Shown one piece after another: positions 17,420 to 25,626 of a DNA stretch of 64,000 nucleotides (position 1 is the first letter of the stretch; the number at the start of each line of letters is the position of its first letter). The notes under the pieces were generated by a model, which worked only from the letters and a program-made list of their open reading frames with translations, was not told the DNA's origin and did not search any database. The translations under genes and the position numbers were made by a program. This DNA comes from an uncultured Alistipes sp. Its GTDB lineage: Bacteria; Bacteroidota; Bacteroidia; Bacteroidales; Rikenellaceae. The DNA lies in the NCBI GenBank assembly GCA_947573795.1, contig CANPHE010000008.1, positions 1 through 64,000 on the forward strand. Reading direction: 5' to 3'.

Positions 17420-18696
17420 TGGCGCAGAACCGAGGAAACCATAAAAACGGAAACGTGAACGGCAACGACTGTTGCTCGTTCTGCGGCGCACGACGCACGG
17501 ATGTCGAGATTCTGTTCCAGGGAATGGACGGAGCCAACATCTGCAACAAATGCATCGAAAACGGCTACCGGATCATCACCGAGACCGATCCCGAGAGCGA
17601 AAAGCAGCGCTCGGCAGCGCCCCTGACGCGCGAAGAACTGCTCAAACCGGCGCAGATCAAGGAGTTCCTGGACCAGTACGTCATCGGTCAGGACGACGCC
17701 AAACGCTATATGTCCGTCGCGGTCTACAACCACTACAAACGCCTGCTCTACCCGGCAAGCGAAAACGAGGTGGAGATCGACAAGTCGAATATCGTCCTCG
17801 TGGGCCCCACGGGAACCGGCAAGACCCTCATGGCCCGCACGATCGCCAAGTTGCTGAAGGTTCCCTTCACGATCGTCGACGCCACGGTGCTCACCGAAGC
17901 GGGCTATGTGGGCGAGGATGTCGAAAGCATCCTCTCGCGGCTGTTGCAGGTCGCCGACTACGACGTCGAGCAGGCCCAGCGGGGCATCGTCTTCATCGAC
18001 GAGATCGACAAGATCGCCCGCAAGGGCGACAATCCGTCGATCACGCGCGACGTCTCGGGCGAGGGCGTGCAGCAAGCGCTGTTGAAGATTCTCGAAGGCA
18101 CGGTGGTCAACGTTCCGCCCCAGGGCGGGCGCAAGCACCCCGAGCAGAAGTTCATCCAGGTCGACACGCGCAACATTCTTTTCATCTGCGGAGGAGCGTT
18201 CGACGGCATCGAGAAGAAGATCGCCCAGCGGCTCAACACCCGCGCCATGGGCTACGGACGCCTCAACGCCGACCCGATCGACCGCAGCAACCTGATGCGT
18301 TACATCACGCCGCAGGATATCAAGACCTTCGGACTGATTCCCGAGTTGGTGGGACGTCTTCCCGTGCTGACTTACATGCAGCCGCTCGGCCGCGAGGCCC
18401 TGCGCCGCATCCTCTCCGAGCCGAAAAACGCCATCATCAAGCAGTACGAACGTTTGTTCGAACTGGACGGCGTGGAACTCGTCTTCGAGGACGAAGCGCT
18501 GGATTACATCGTGGACAAGGCCGTCGAGTTCAAACTCGGCGCGCGCGGTCTGCGGTCGATCTGCGAGGCGATCATGATGGACACGATGTTCGAGATACCT
18601 TCGACCGACACCCGCCGGTTCGTCGTGACGGCCGACTACGCCCGGCAGAAGATCAATCGGGCCGCCGTGCTGCCTTCGCTCAAGCAGGTGAGCTAA
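17419..18696 (+). CDS. clpX: ClpX unfoldase, ClpXP ATPase subunit
   Basis: A 425-residue AAA+ unfoldase. The N-terminal zinc-binding domain has CSFCG and CNKCIENG; Walker A is GPTGTGKT; Walker B is [10 protein letters not shown]; the sensor region follows. At the ClpP-docking loop, where E. coli has IGF, this protein reads MGY (RAMGYGRLN); I believe such a form is normal in this phylum. It overlaps clpP by one base. Confidence 0.97.
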   Translation: MAQNRGNHKNGNVNGNDCCSFCGARRTDVEILFQGMDGANICNKCIENGYRIITETDPESEKQRSAAPLTREELLKPAQIKEFLDQYVIGQDDAKRYMSVAVYNHYKRLLYPASENEVEIDKSNIVLVGPTGTGKTLMARTIAKLLKVPFTIVDATVLTEAGYVGEDVESILSRLLQVADYDVEQAQRGIVFIDEIDKIARKGDNPSITRDVSGEGVQQALLKILEGTVVNVPPQGGRKHPEQKFIQVDTRNILFICGGAFDGIEKKIAQRLNTRAMGYGRLNADPIDRSNLMRYITPQDIKTFGLIPELVGRLPVLTYMQPLGREALRRILSEPKNAIIKQYERLFELDGVELVFEDEALDYIVDKAVEFKLGARGLRSICEAIMMDTMFEIPSTDTRRFVVTADYARQKINRAAVLPSLKQVS

Positions 18697-19003
18697 AGGA
18701 CTTCCGCCGGGAGCTCCGCACGGCAGCCGAGGAACGGACGGCGCCCCAAAAACGTACCCAGACAACCGAGGGCCGAACAGCGACTTAAAAGCTGGAAAAC
18801 GGACAGCGTCCTAAAGGCTCCGATATACCCGATTTGCCGCACAGCGGCACGAAAGCCCCCGCCTGGGGCGGGGGTTTAGGGGTGGGTCGGATTTGCAAAC
18901 GCGGCGGAACGCCGCGAGGCTTCCGCCGGAAGCTCCGCACGGCAGCCGAAGAACGGACAGCGCCCCAAAAACGTACAAACGAACTATTAATACCAATACA
19001 TCC
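18697..19003. repeat. 57-bp direct repeat flanking a palindromic element
   Basis: Spacer before tkt. A 57-base unit (18701-18757) starting CTTCCGCCGGGAGCTCC recurs at 18920-18976 with four differences. Between the copies lies a reverse-oriented family 1 repeat with a strong hairpin, CCCCCGCC-TGG-GGCGGGGG (18856-18874). The first copy starts 5 bases after the clpX stop, so the hairpin may also end clpX transcription. No TAnnTTTG promoter is evident for tkt. Confidence 0.8.
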
Positions 19004-21037
19004 ATGTCAACAACCAATTCGAAACTCGCTCGCGTGGCCGACAACATCCGCATCCTGTCGGCCGCAATGGTCGAGAAGGCCAAATCGGGTCACCCGGGCG
19101 GAGCCATGGGCGGTGCCGACTTCATCGCGGTGCTCTTCACGGAATTCCTGCGTTACGACCCCGATAACATGAACTATCCCTATCGGGACCGCTTCTTCCT
19201 CGACCCCGGCCACATGTCGCCGATGCTCTATTCGGCGCTTTCGCTCGCGGGACACTACACGACCGAGGACCTGCAATCGCTGCGCCAGTGGGGCAGCGTA
19301 ACGCCGGGTCACCCCGAGGTAGACGTCATGCGCGGCGTGGAGAACACTTCGGGCCCTCTGGGTCAGGGTCACGCCATGGCACTCGGTGCTGCGATCGCAG
19401 AACGCTTCCTGGCAGCGCGTTTCGGAGAATGGATGGCACACAAGACCTATGCCTACATTTCGGACGGTGCCGTCGAGGAGGAGATTTCGCAGGGCGTGGG
19501 CCGCATCGCCGGACACCTGGGCCTAAGCAATCTGGTGATGTACTACGACTCGAACAACATCCAGCTCTCGACGAAGGTCGACGAGGTGGACACGGAGAAC
19601 GTCGCCATGAAGTACCAGGCGTGGGGCTGGAACGTACTGTCGATGGACGGCCACGATATCGAGCAACTGCGCAGTGCGCTCGTTGCCGCACAGAACGAAA
19701 CCGAGCGTCCGACGCTCATCATCGGCCGCACGACGATGGGCAAGGGTGCCGTAGGTCCCGAAGGCGTAAGCTACGAGGACAAGGTTTCGACCCACGGCCA
19801 ACCGCTGACGGCCGCAGGCGCCGATTTCGCCGCTACGGTGAAGAACCTCGGGGGCGATGCCGAGCATCCGTTCGCCGTCTTCGAGGAGAGCCGCGAAGCC
19901 TTCGCCGCACGTCGCGAGGAGCTGTGCGCATGGGCCGCCGAGATGGCCGAAACGGAGAAGGCTTGGCGCGCCGAGCACAAGGAGCTGGCCCGCAAACTCG
20001 ATATGTTCCTCGCGAACGAATTGCCCGAAATCGACTATAAAGCCATCGAGATGAAGGCCGATACGGCCACGCGCGCCGCTTCGGCCACGGTGCTGGGCGT
20101 CTTCGCCGAGAAGATCGAGAACATGATCGTCGCTTCGGCCGACCTTTCCAATTCGGACAAGACGGACGGCTTCCTGAAGAAGACCAAGGCCTTCACGAAG
20201 GGCGACTTCTCGGGCAAGTTCTTCCAGGCTGGTGTCTCCGAGCTGACGATGGCCTGCGTGATGAACGGCATGGCGCTGCACGGCGGCGTAATCCCGGCGT
20301 GCGGTACCTTCTTCGTCTTCTCGGACTACATGAAACCCGCGGTGCGTCTCTCGGCGCTGATGCGTCTGCACGTGATCTACATCTGGACGCACGATTCGTT
20401 CCGCGTCGGCGAGGACGGTCCTACGCACCAGCCCGTGGAGCACGAGGCGCAGATCCGTCTGATGGAGCACCTGCGCAACCACCACGGCGAACGTTCGATG
20501 GTCGTGCTGCGTCCGGCCGACGGCGAAGAGACCGTCATGGCCTGGAAACTCGCCGTCGAGGAGCACCGTCCCGTAGCGCTCGTACTCTCGCGTCAGAATA
20601 TCAAGAACCTGCCGACGCTGGGCCGCAGCCGCCGCGAGGAGGCCGCCCAGGTCGCCAAAGGCGGTTACGTCGTCATGGACTCCGCGAAACCCGCCGCCGT
20701 GTTGATCGCTACCGGATCGGAGGTCTCGACCCTGATCGAAGGCGCCGAGCTGCTGGCCGAGGAGGGCATTCCCGTACGTGTCGTGAACGTTCCGAGCGAG
20801 GGTCTGTTCCGCGACCAACCCAAATCCTACCAGGAGAGCGTCCTGCCGCAGGGCGTCGTACGCTACGGCATGACCTCGGGCCTTCCGGTCAATCTGCTGG
20901 GACTCGTCGGCGAGCAGGGCATGATCCACGGTCTGGATCACTTCGGCTACTCGGCTCCCTACAAGGTGCTCGACGAGAAGTTCGGGTACAACGGAGCGAC
21001 CGTCGCTGCTGAAGTGAAGGAGTTGCTGGGAAAATAA
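19004..21037 (+). CDS. tkt: Transketolase
   Basis: A 677-residue thiamine-diphosphate enzyme of the pentose phosphate pathway, moving two-carbon units between sugar phosphates. The ATG at 19004 is chosen because the frame upstream is repeat sequence. Motifs: KSGHPGGAMGGADF at the N-terminus, PGHMSP, the ThDP region SDGAVEEEIS...DSNNIQ (SDG in place of the usual GDG), and THDSFRVGEDGPTHQPVE for the pyrimidine and C-terminal domains. A strong terminator follows. Confidence 0.96.
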   Translation: MSTTNSKLARVADNIRILSAAMVEKAKSGHPGGAMGGADFIAVLFTEFLRYDPDNMNYPYRDRFFLDPGHMSPMLYSALSLAGHYTTEDLQSLRQWGSVTPGHPEVDVMRGVENTSGPLGQGHAMALGAAIAERFLAARFGEWMAHKTYAYISDGAVEEEISQGVGRIAGHLGLSNLVMYYDSNNIQLSTKVDEVDTENVAMKYQAWGWNVLSMDGHDIEQLRSALVAAQNETERPTLIIGRTTMGKGAVGPEGVSYEDKVSTHGQPLTAAGADFAATVKNLGGDAEHPFAVFEESREAFAARREELCAWAAEMAETEKAWRAEHKELARKLDMFLANELPEIDYKAIEMKADTATRAASATVLGVFAEKIENMIVASADLSNSDKTDGFLKKTKAFTKGDFSGKFFQAGVSELTMACVMNGMALHGGVIPACGTFFVFSDYMKPAVRLSALMRLHVIYIWTHDSFRVGEDGPTHQPVEHEAQIRLMEHLRNHHGERSMVVLRPADGEETVMAWKLAVEEHRPVALVLSRQNIKNLPTLGRSRREEAAQVAKGGYVVMDSAKPAAVLIATGSEVSTLIEGAELLAEEGIPVRVVNVPSEGLFRDQPKSYQESVLPQGVVRYGMTSGLPVNLLGLVGEQGMIHGLDHFGYSAPYKVLDEKFGYNGATVAAEVKELLGK

Positions 21038-21060
21038 AGAACTGCCGCTCCGTTCGAAAA

Positions 21061-21092
21061 AGCCGCGTATCTTGCCCGATACGCGGCTTTTT
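21061..21092 (+). terminator. Terminator after transketolase
   Basis: Perfect 11-bp stem AGCCGCGTATC/GATACGCGGCT with loop TTGCCC, an A-run before and five Ts after. Confidence 0.92.
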
Positions 21093-21209
21093 CGATGGCA
21101 GCGTTCACGGGCCCTAATACCACAAATCGATCCCAATCCCGATGCTCGATCGGGCTTCCTTCGAAAATTTTTCCTCCCGCCTGCAACTTTTCCGACAATC
21201 CGGCGTCTT

Positions 21210-21725
21210 ATGGTCGAAACTGAATGCGAAATGATGCAAGAACCTCAAATCCCGGAACGGGAGTTCGAACGCTTCGTAGCGGAGCACCGTCGGCTGATCG
21301 GCAAGATTTGTTACCTCTATGCGGCCTGCGAATCCGATTTCGACGACCTTTATCAAGAGGTGCTCATCAACCTCTGGCGCGGATTTCCGGGGTTCGCCGG
21401 AAGGTCCCGACCTTCGTCGTGGGTATGGCGCGTCGCCCTGAATACCTGCATCACCTGCTATCGGCGCGAACGTCGCCGAACCCGGTTCGTACCTCTTGCC
21501 GAAGGATTCGCAACCGCCGACGAGGAACCCGACCGGCACGAACGGGTGCAGGAGCTCCAAACCCGGATCGAACGGTTGGACCCCATCGAAAAAGCCCTGG
21601 TGATGCTTTGGCTCGACGAAACGCCCTACGACGAGATCGCGGCGATCACCGGCCTTACCCGCAACAACGTAGCCTCGAAACTGCACCGCATCCGACTCAA
21701 ACTGCGCGAACAGACCCAACGATAA
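21210..21725 (+). CDS. ECF-type RNA polymerase sigma factor
   Basis: A sigma-70 family protein of about 171 residues. Region 2 is seen in DFDDLYQEVLINLWRGFPGFAG and SSWVWRVALNTCITCYRRE; region 4 in LDETPYDEIAAITGLTRNNVASKLHRIRLKLRE. The start could be 21210 or the double ATG at 21231/21234; the last gives the more typical ECF N-terminus. It is followed 12 bases later by a membrane protein gene, which may be its regulator. Target genes are unknown. Confidence 0.88.
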   Translation: MVETECEMMQEPQIPEREFERFVAEHRRLIGKICYLYAACESDFDDLYQEVLINLWRGFPGFAGRSRPSSWVWRVALNTCITCYRRERRRTRFVPLAEGFATADEEPDRHERVQELQTRIERLDPIEKALVMLWLDETPYDEIAAITGLTRNNVASKLHRIRLKLREQTQR

Positions 21726-21737
21726 CGACCGTACACT

Positions 21738-22310
21738 ATGGAACTCGAAGACTTGAAAAACGAATGGCAACATCTGGACCGGCGTCTGGACCATCTGGAA
21801 AAACGCATGGGACGCATGACGGCCGAAGTGGCCGCAGGCTCGTTCCGCTCGTCGACCGACCGGCTGCAACGGCATTTCCGACTGGGAATCGTTCTCTGTC
21901 TGCTGCTGCCGCTGAATTTCTGGAGCATCCTCAACCGTCATGGCGAACACGACGGCCGGGCCTTGATGGCATACATCACGCTTTTCGCACTGGTAGCTCT
22001 CGTCCGGCAAATACAGGCTTCGAAGCGCCTGCGACGGATCGATCCGACCCGCCAGAGTTTGCGGGAAGCCGGTGCCGCCGCCGTCCGATTCCGCCGGTTC
22101 TTCCTGCGAAGCGTCTGCATCTGCTTCCCGCTCGCCGTCGGGCTGCTCCTATGGCTGGGCGTATGGATGCGCGCCGAAGGTTGCGAATACCTGCTATACG
22201 GATTCGTCGCGGGACTGCTCTTCGGCATACCGGTGGGCGTCGTTCGGTTCCGGCAGATATGCCGCGAGATCGACACCCTCCAGGCTGCGTTGGAGCACCT
22301 CGAAGCGTAG
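21738..22310 (+). CDS. Membrane protein paired with ECF sigma
   Basis: A 190-residue protein. Residues 1-45 are charged and helical (ELEDLKNEWQHLDRRLDHLEKRM), followed by four hydrophobic segments in two pairs (GIVLCLLLPLNFW, LMAYITLFALVALV, SVCICFPLAVGLLLWL, LLYGFVAGLLFGIPVGVV) and a helical tail. No zinc anti-sigma motif (HxxxCxxC) is seen. Its position 12 bases after the sigma gene suggests the cytoplasmic helix could hold the sigma factor, but that is inference. No family name recognised. Confidence 0.75.
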   Translation: MELEDLKNEWQHLDRRLDHLEKRMGRMTAEVAAGSFRSSTDRLQRHFRLGIVLCLLLPLNFWSILNRHGEHDGRALMAYITLFALVALVRQIQASKRLRRIDPTRQSLREAGAAAVRFRRFFLRSVCICFPLAVGLLLWLGVWMRAEGCEYLLYGFVAGLLFGIPVGVVRFRQICREIDTLQAALEHLEA

Positions 22311-22343
22311 CCTCCGGACCGACGAATCTCCGAAATCGAAAAT

Positions 22344-22375
22344 CACCCCTGTCGGAACAGAATCCGACAGGGGTG
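22344..22375. terminator. Bidirectional terminator
   Basis: 13-bp perfect stem CACCCCTGTCGGA/TCCGACAGGGGTG with loop ACAGAA, between convergent genes. It shares the tail AGGGGTGAAATCGTTTAAA with the terminator at 5733. Confidence 0.9.
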
Positions 22376-22413
22376 AAATCGTTTAAATCGGTATTATCGG
22401 AAACCGCTCCCGC

Positions 22414-23898
22414 TTATTCCCAGTAGACGATCGTGCGCTCCTCGCCGGAGTCTTTGCCGCCCTTCGTCATCGACATCGAAGTCCAGTTGCCAACGGCATC
22501 GTACCGGTAGGAGGCGGTGAAGCTGTTGGCCGCGTCGTCGGCCACGACCCGGCTGACGACATCGCCCGATCCGTTGTACGTGAAACGGCGGTCGAGCGAG
22601 CCGAGCAGGCTGTGCGCCACCGTGTTGCAACGATCGAGCGAACGCTCCAGCAGAATATCGTAGTAGGAGTAGCAGAGGAACTTGGTGATTTTGCCGCTCT
22701 GCGCGTCGATCTCGTAGGAGGACCATTCGGCACCGTCGGAAGTCAGCGTCTTCGGGTAAGCTTCCTCGAAGGCCATCACGAAATACTCCGGCCAAAATTC
22801 GTCGCCCGTCTCATAAAAGACGTCGAGCGTAGCCCGATTGCCCGAGGCCGTGAAACGGTAGTCGAGGTTGTTGTCGGCAACGAACTTGTCGCGAATCTTG
22901 AACACCTTGAGGTCCTTGACGAGGTGGGGCATCCAGCAACGGAAATCCACCGGGAACGCCACGTCGAGGTCGTATTCGATGAACTCGAAAATAGGAATGT
23001 ATTTGCCGTGATCGCCGTATTCCAGCACGAACGAGAACTCCTGGTCCGACGATTTGGCATCGACCTGCGTCAACCGGTTCTGAGCGTCGTAGGTGAGGCG
23101 GACGGTCATATCGCCGTAGCCGCGCACGAACGAGAGCAGGTTGCCCTTTTCGTCGAATTGCAGGTCGTCGAAAGCGATGAGGTCGGTCGTCGGACCGTTC
23201 ACCTGGTCGATATGGCGGCTGACGCTCTTCACCGGGCCGCGATAACCCATGCGATAGGCCATCGAACGCTCCCAGAAAGGCACGGCACCGGCCTGCGAAA
23301 CACTCACCGTGACCGCCTCGACACCTTCGCCCGTAACGCGAAAACTGCCGTTGCGGGATGCGGCAGCGGTATTTTCCGCAATCGAGAGCCGAATCGTACC
23401 GTTCTCTGCATCGGCTTCGGCCTTAATCCACTCGGCATCCGCCGCCTCGACCGTCCACACGACATGCTCGGCCGTCACGGCGATCGTGCGGCTGCCGCCG
23501 TCGCTGTCGATCTCCACCGTCACCGGATCGACCGTCAGCATCGGAACCACACCCCGCTGCACGACGGGAACCGTCACCGGACCCCGGCCGCCCGTTACCG
23601 TCACGAAACCCTCGCGGGCTGCGGTATCGTCCCACGGACCCACCGTCACCTCGACCGTACCGGCCGCAGCGTCGGGCGTCACGTTGATCCACGCCTCGCT
23701 CTTGTCCACGCTCCAGTTCACACCCTGCGCATCGACCCGCAGCGTTTGCGTACCGCCCTCGGCCTCGAAAGTCAGCCCCTCGGCCGGGGTCACTTCGATC
23801 TGCACCTTCGATGCGGGATCGTCGTCATCGTTGCACGCAACCAGTCCGCAAACCAGCGCCAGGAGCGGCAACAAAGCGAAAAATCTTTTCATATTCAT
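22414..23898 (-). CDS. BACON-domain lipoprotein
   Basis: A 494-residue protein with a lipobox (LVCGLVACNDDDD). Two BACON-type domains follow: about residues 35-115 (ending VTVPVVQRG) and 118-205 (ending VTVSVSQAG), each with the WI/WV core seen in this family, which binds carbohydrate or mediates adhesion. The C-terminal 280 residues carry YD-repeat-like text (LQFDEKGNLLSF, LTYDAQNRLTQVD, YRYDAVGNWTSM), resembling DUF4595-type proteins. It is likely surface exposed and downstream of another BACON lipoprotein, probably in one transcript. Confidence 0.82.
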   Translation of the reverse strand: MNMKRFFALLPLLALVCGLVACNDDDDPASKVQIEVTPAEGLTFEAEGGTQTLRVDAQGVNWSVDKSEAWINVTPDAAAGTVEVTVGPWDDTAAREGFVTVTGGRGPVTVPVVQRGVVPMLTVDPVTVEIDSDGGSRTIAVTAEHVVWTVEAADAEWIKAEADAENGTIRLSIAENTAAASRNGSFRVTGEGVEAVTVSVSQAGAVPFWERSMAYRMGYRGPVKSVSRHIDQVNGPTTDLIAFDDLQFDEKGNLLSFVRGYGDMTVRLTYDAQNRLTQVDAKSSDQEFSFVLEYGDHGKYIPIFEFIEYDLDVAFPVDFRCWMPHLVKDLKVFKIRDKFVADNNLDYRFTASGNRATLDVFYETGDEFWPEYFVMAFEEAYPKTLTSDGAEWSSYEIDAQSGKITKFLCYSYYDILLERSLDRCNTVAHSLLGSLDRRFTYNGSGDVVSRVVADDAANSFTASYRYDAVGNWTSMSMTKGGKDSGEERTIVYWE

Positions 23899-23997
23899 AG
23901 ATTTTAGTTACACTGCGCCCGATCGCCCTGCGCATGTATTACGATCGTTGCCGACGCGACCGGGCCCACGGGGCCGTCGGCAGGAAATCCGTTTCCG

Positions 23998-25377
23998 CTA
24001 CTCCTTCACGCATCGCACGGCCATGCCCTGCGAACGGGAATCCTTGTTCGTGCCGAAGAAAATGCCGTCGATCACGAAGAAATATTGTCCGTACAAAGCC
24101 GGGAACTGCTCCGCATCGGGATTGGCCGCTCCGGCCGTCGCGATCCACAGCCCTCCGTAGGGCCCCCCGATATCGGTCGAAAGCGCCCCGGATTCGTAAA
24201 CCCGCGTACCAGTGCAAGGCAGCCACCAGCGCCCGTAGTAGTAACCTCCGAGCGCGGACGACCATACGGCCGTGCCATCGGTCATAAAACCGTAGGGCGA
24301 GGCTCCCCGTGCATCGCACAGCGGCACGCGCCACCCCACCGGACAAGGGTCCCACACGGTCTTGCGGCGCGAAACGCCTCCCCAAAGATCGTCGTCGGAG
24401 GGAGTTCGCCAGTCGTTGGTCTTGTAGCTGATCTTATAGAACACCTGCGGATTGCGGATCGACAACTCCTCCGTGCCGAATCCGTCGGCTACGGCGTCCG
24501 GCGTCGGCAAAAGTTCGCCTTCGCCGTCATACACGGGTCGTTCGTCCCCCGCGAGATTCCCCGCACCCGGGAAGGGGTCCTTGCGCCCCCATTGGTAGAG
24601 GAGCCCGAGCGCCTCCGTACTTCCGGGCCGGGCGTCCGTAGCACCCAGGTTCCGGTCCATGAAACTCCACTCGGAGCCGTTTTCGTTGGCCGGCGAGCGG
24701 AACGGCGCAGCCTCGGGGTCGTAGTCCGTGATCCACAGATGCCAGCTCCACAGCACCTCCCCGGCCGCATCGACCGCCGCTACGACGGCATTTCCGGCGG
24801 CCGACCCCGGCACCGTAAAGCCGATGAGCCCCGTCGCGGCATCGTAGGCCACCGCTCCGAGCAGATCGGTCCGATCCTGCCAGACGATCCGCGCCGCCGC
24901 GACATTCGCGATGCTTTTCGCATCGGAATTGCCCTTGCAGGCGGCATCGAACGCATAGACCCGGCCCGCGAAACCCGGAGCCGCCAGGTAACAGTTGGCA
25001 TGCCCCCGGGCATCGACGCGCACCGGTTCGTCGGCCCGCTGCACGACGCTGGTTTCGGCCACGGCATCGCCCGTCCGGAAGCGGAGCGTCGCCGTGCGTC
25101 CCCAGGGATCGGCCGAAGATTCGGCCGCAAGGGTCACTTCGCCGTCGAGATATCCTTTCGGGGGCGTCGGCGTGAGCCACGACGCCTCGGTGGCGACCTC
25201 CCACGCTCCGTCCGAACGCACCGGAATCACGACACGGCCGCCCGACAGCGGAATTTCGACCGAAGCCGGAACTTCGAGAAGCGTCTCCCGGATATCGGGT
25301 TCGGGGTCCGAATCGCCGCATCCGGACAAAAGCAAGATTGCGGAAAGCCGAAGCACCGCAGCTCGAAATCTATTCAT
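23998..25377 (-). CDS. BACON / FISUMP-domain lipoprotein
   Basis: A 459-residue protein. The start at 25377 gives the signal MNRFRAAVLRLSAILLLSGCG with lipidated Cys. Residues 30-115 are a BACON-like domain (GAWEVATEASWLTPTPPKG...VVQRAD). The rest matches the Fibrobacter succinogenes major paralogous (FISUMP) style: WSFMDRNLGATDA, LYQWGRKDPFPG, WDPCPVGWRVP, and a final GMAVRCVKE. These are surface proteins of unknown function in Bacteroidota. It has its own promoter at 25501-25532, and the 22414 gene follows after 99 bases. Confidence 0.82.
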   Translation of the reverse strand: MNRFRAAVLRLSAILLLSGCGDSDPEPDIRETLLEVPASVEIPLSGGRVVIPVRSDGAWEVATEASWLTPTPPKGYLDGEVTLAAESSADPWGRTATLRFRTGDAVAETSVVQRADEPVRVDARGHANCYLAAPGFAGRVYAFDAACKGNSDAKSIANVAAARIVWQDRTDLLGAVAYDAATGLIGFTVPGSAAGNAVVAAVDAAGEVLWSWHLWITDYDPEAAPFRSPANENGSEWSFMDRNLGATDARPGSTEALGLLYQWGRKDPFPGAGNLAGDERPVYDGEGELLPTPDAVADGFGTEELSIRNPQVFYKISYKTNDWRTPSDDDLWGGVSRRKTVWDPCPVGWRVPLCDARGASPYGFMTDGTAVWSSALGGYYYGRWWLPCTGTRVYESGALSTDIGGPYGGLWIATAGAANPDAEQFPALYGQYFFVIDGIFFGTNKDSRSQGMAVRCVKE

Positions 25378-25500
25378 CGTAAGAAAATACATGTTTACCT
25401 GACCATTAACCTACCGGGCGAACCGGGTCGACCACAACCCTTCGCACGAAATTACGCCCCTGGAACCGGTTTTACGACACCGATCCGAAACGCCTCCGGC

Positions 25501-25532
25501 CAAAGGTAGGAAAAAGGTCCGATATTTCCAAA
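25501..25532 (-). promoter_or_regulatory. Promoter of BACON lipoprotein pair
   Basis: Minus strand TTTG (25532-25529), 20 bases, TACCTTTG (25508-25501). This implies a leader of about 115 bases before the ATG at 25377. Confidence 0.75.
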
Positions 25533-25601
25533 CTCCGCCCCTGCGAAAGCCCCGAACGCAACTTTCCGACGGCGATATGCGCGGGTTTCGTTTTTTATCC
25601 G

Positions 25602-25609
25602 TATCTTTA
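25602..25609 (+). promoter_or_regulatory. Probable -7 element of ricT
   Basis: TATCTTTA, one base off TAnnTTTG, 17 bases before the ATG at 25627. The -33 is unclear. Confidence 0.5.
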
Positions 25610-25626
25610 CACCAAATATACCCGCA

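Noticed and set aside
19523..21136. A 537-codon frame on the minus strand opposite transketolase
   Set aside because: It mirrors a well-defined gene. In GC-rich DNA the opposite strand often stays open; its translation shows no domain and low-complexity His/Asp/Arg text.
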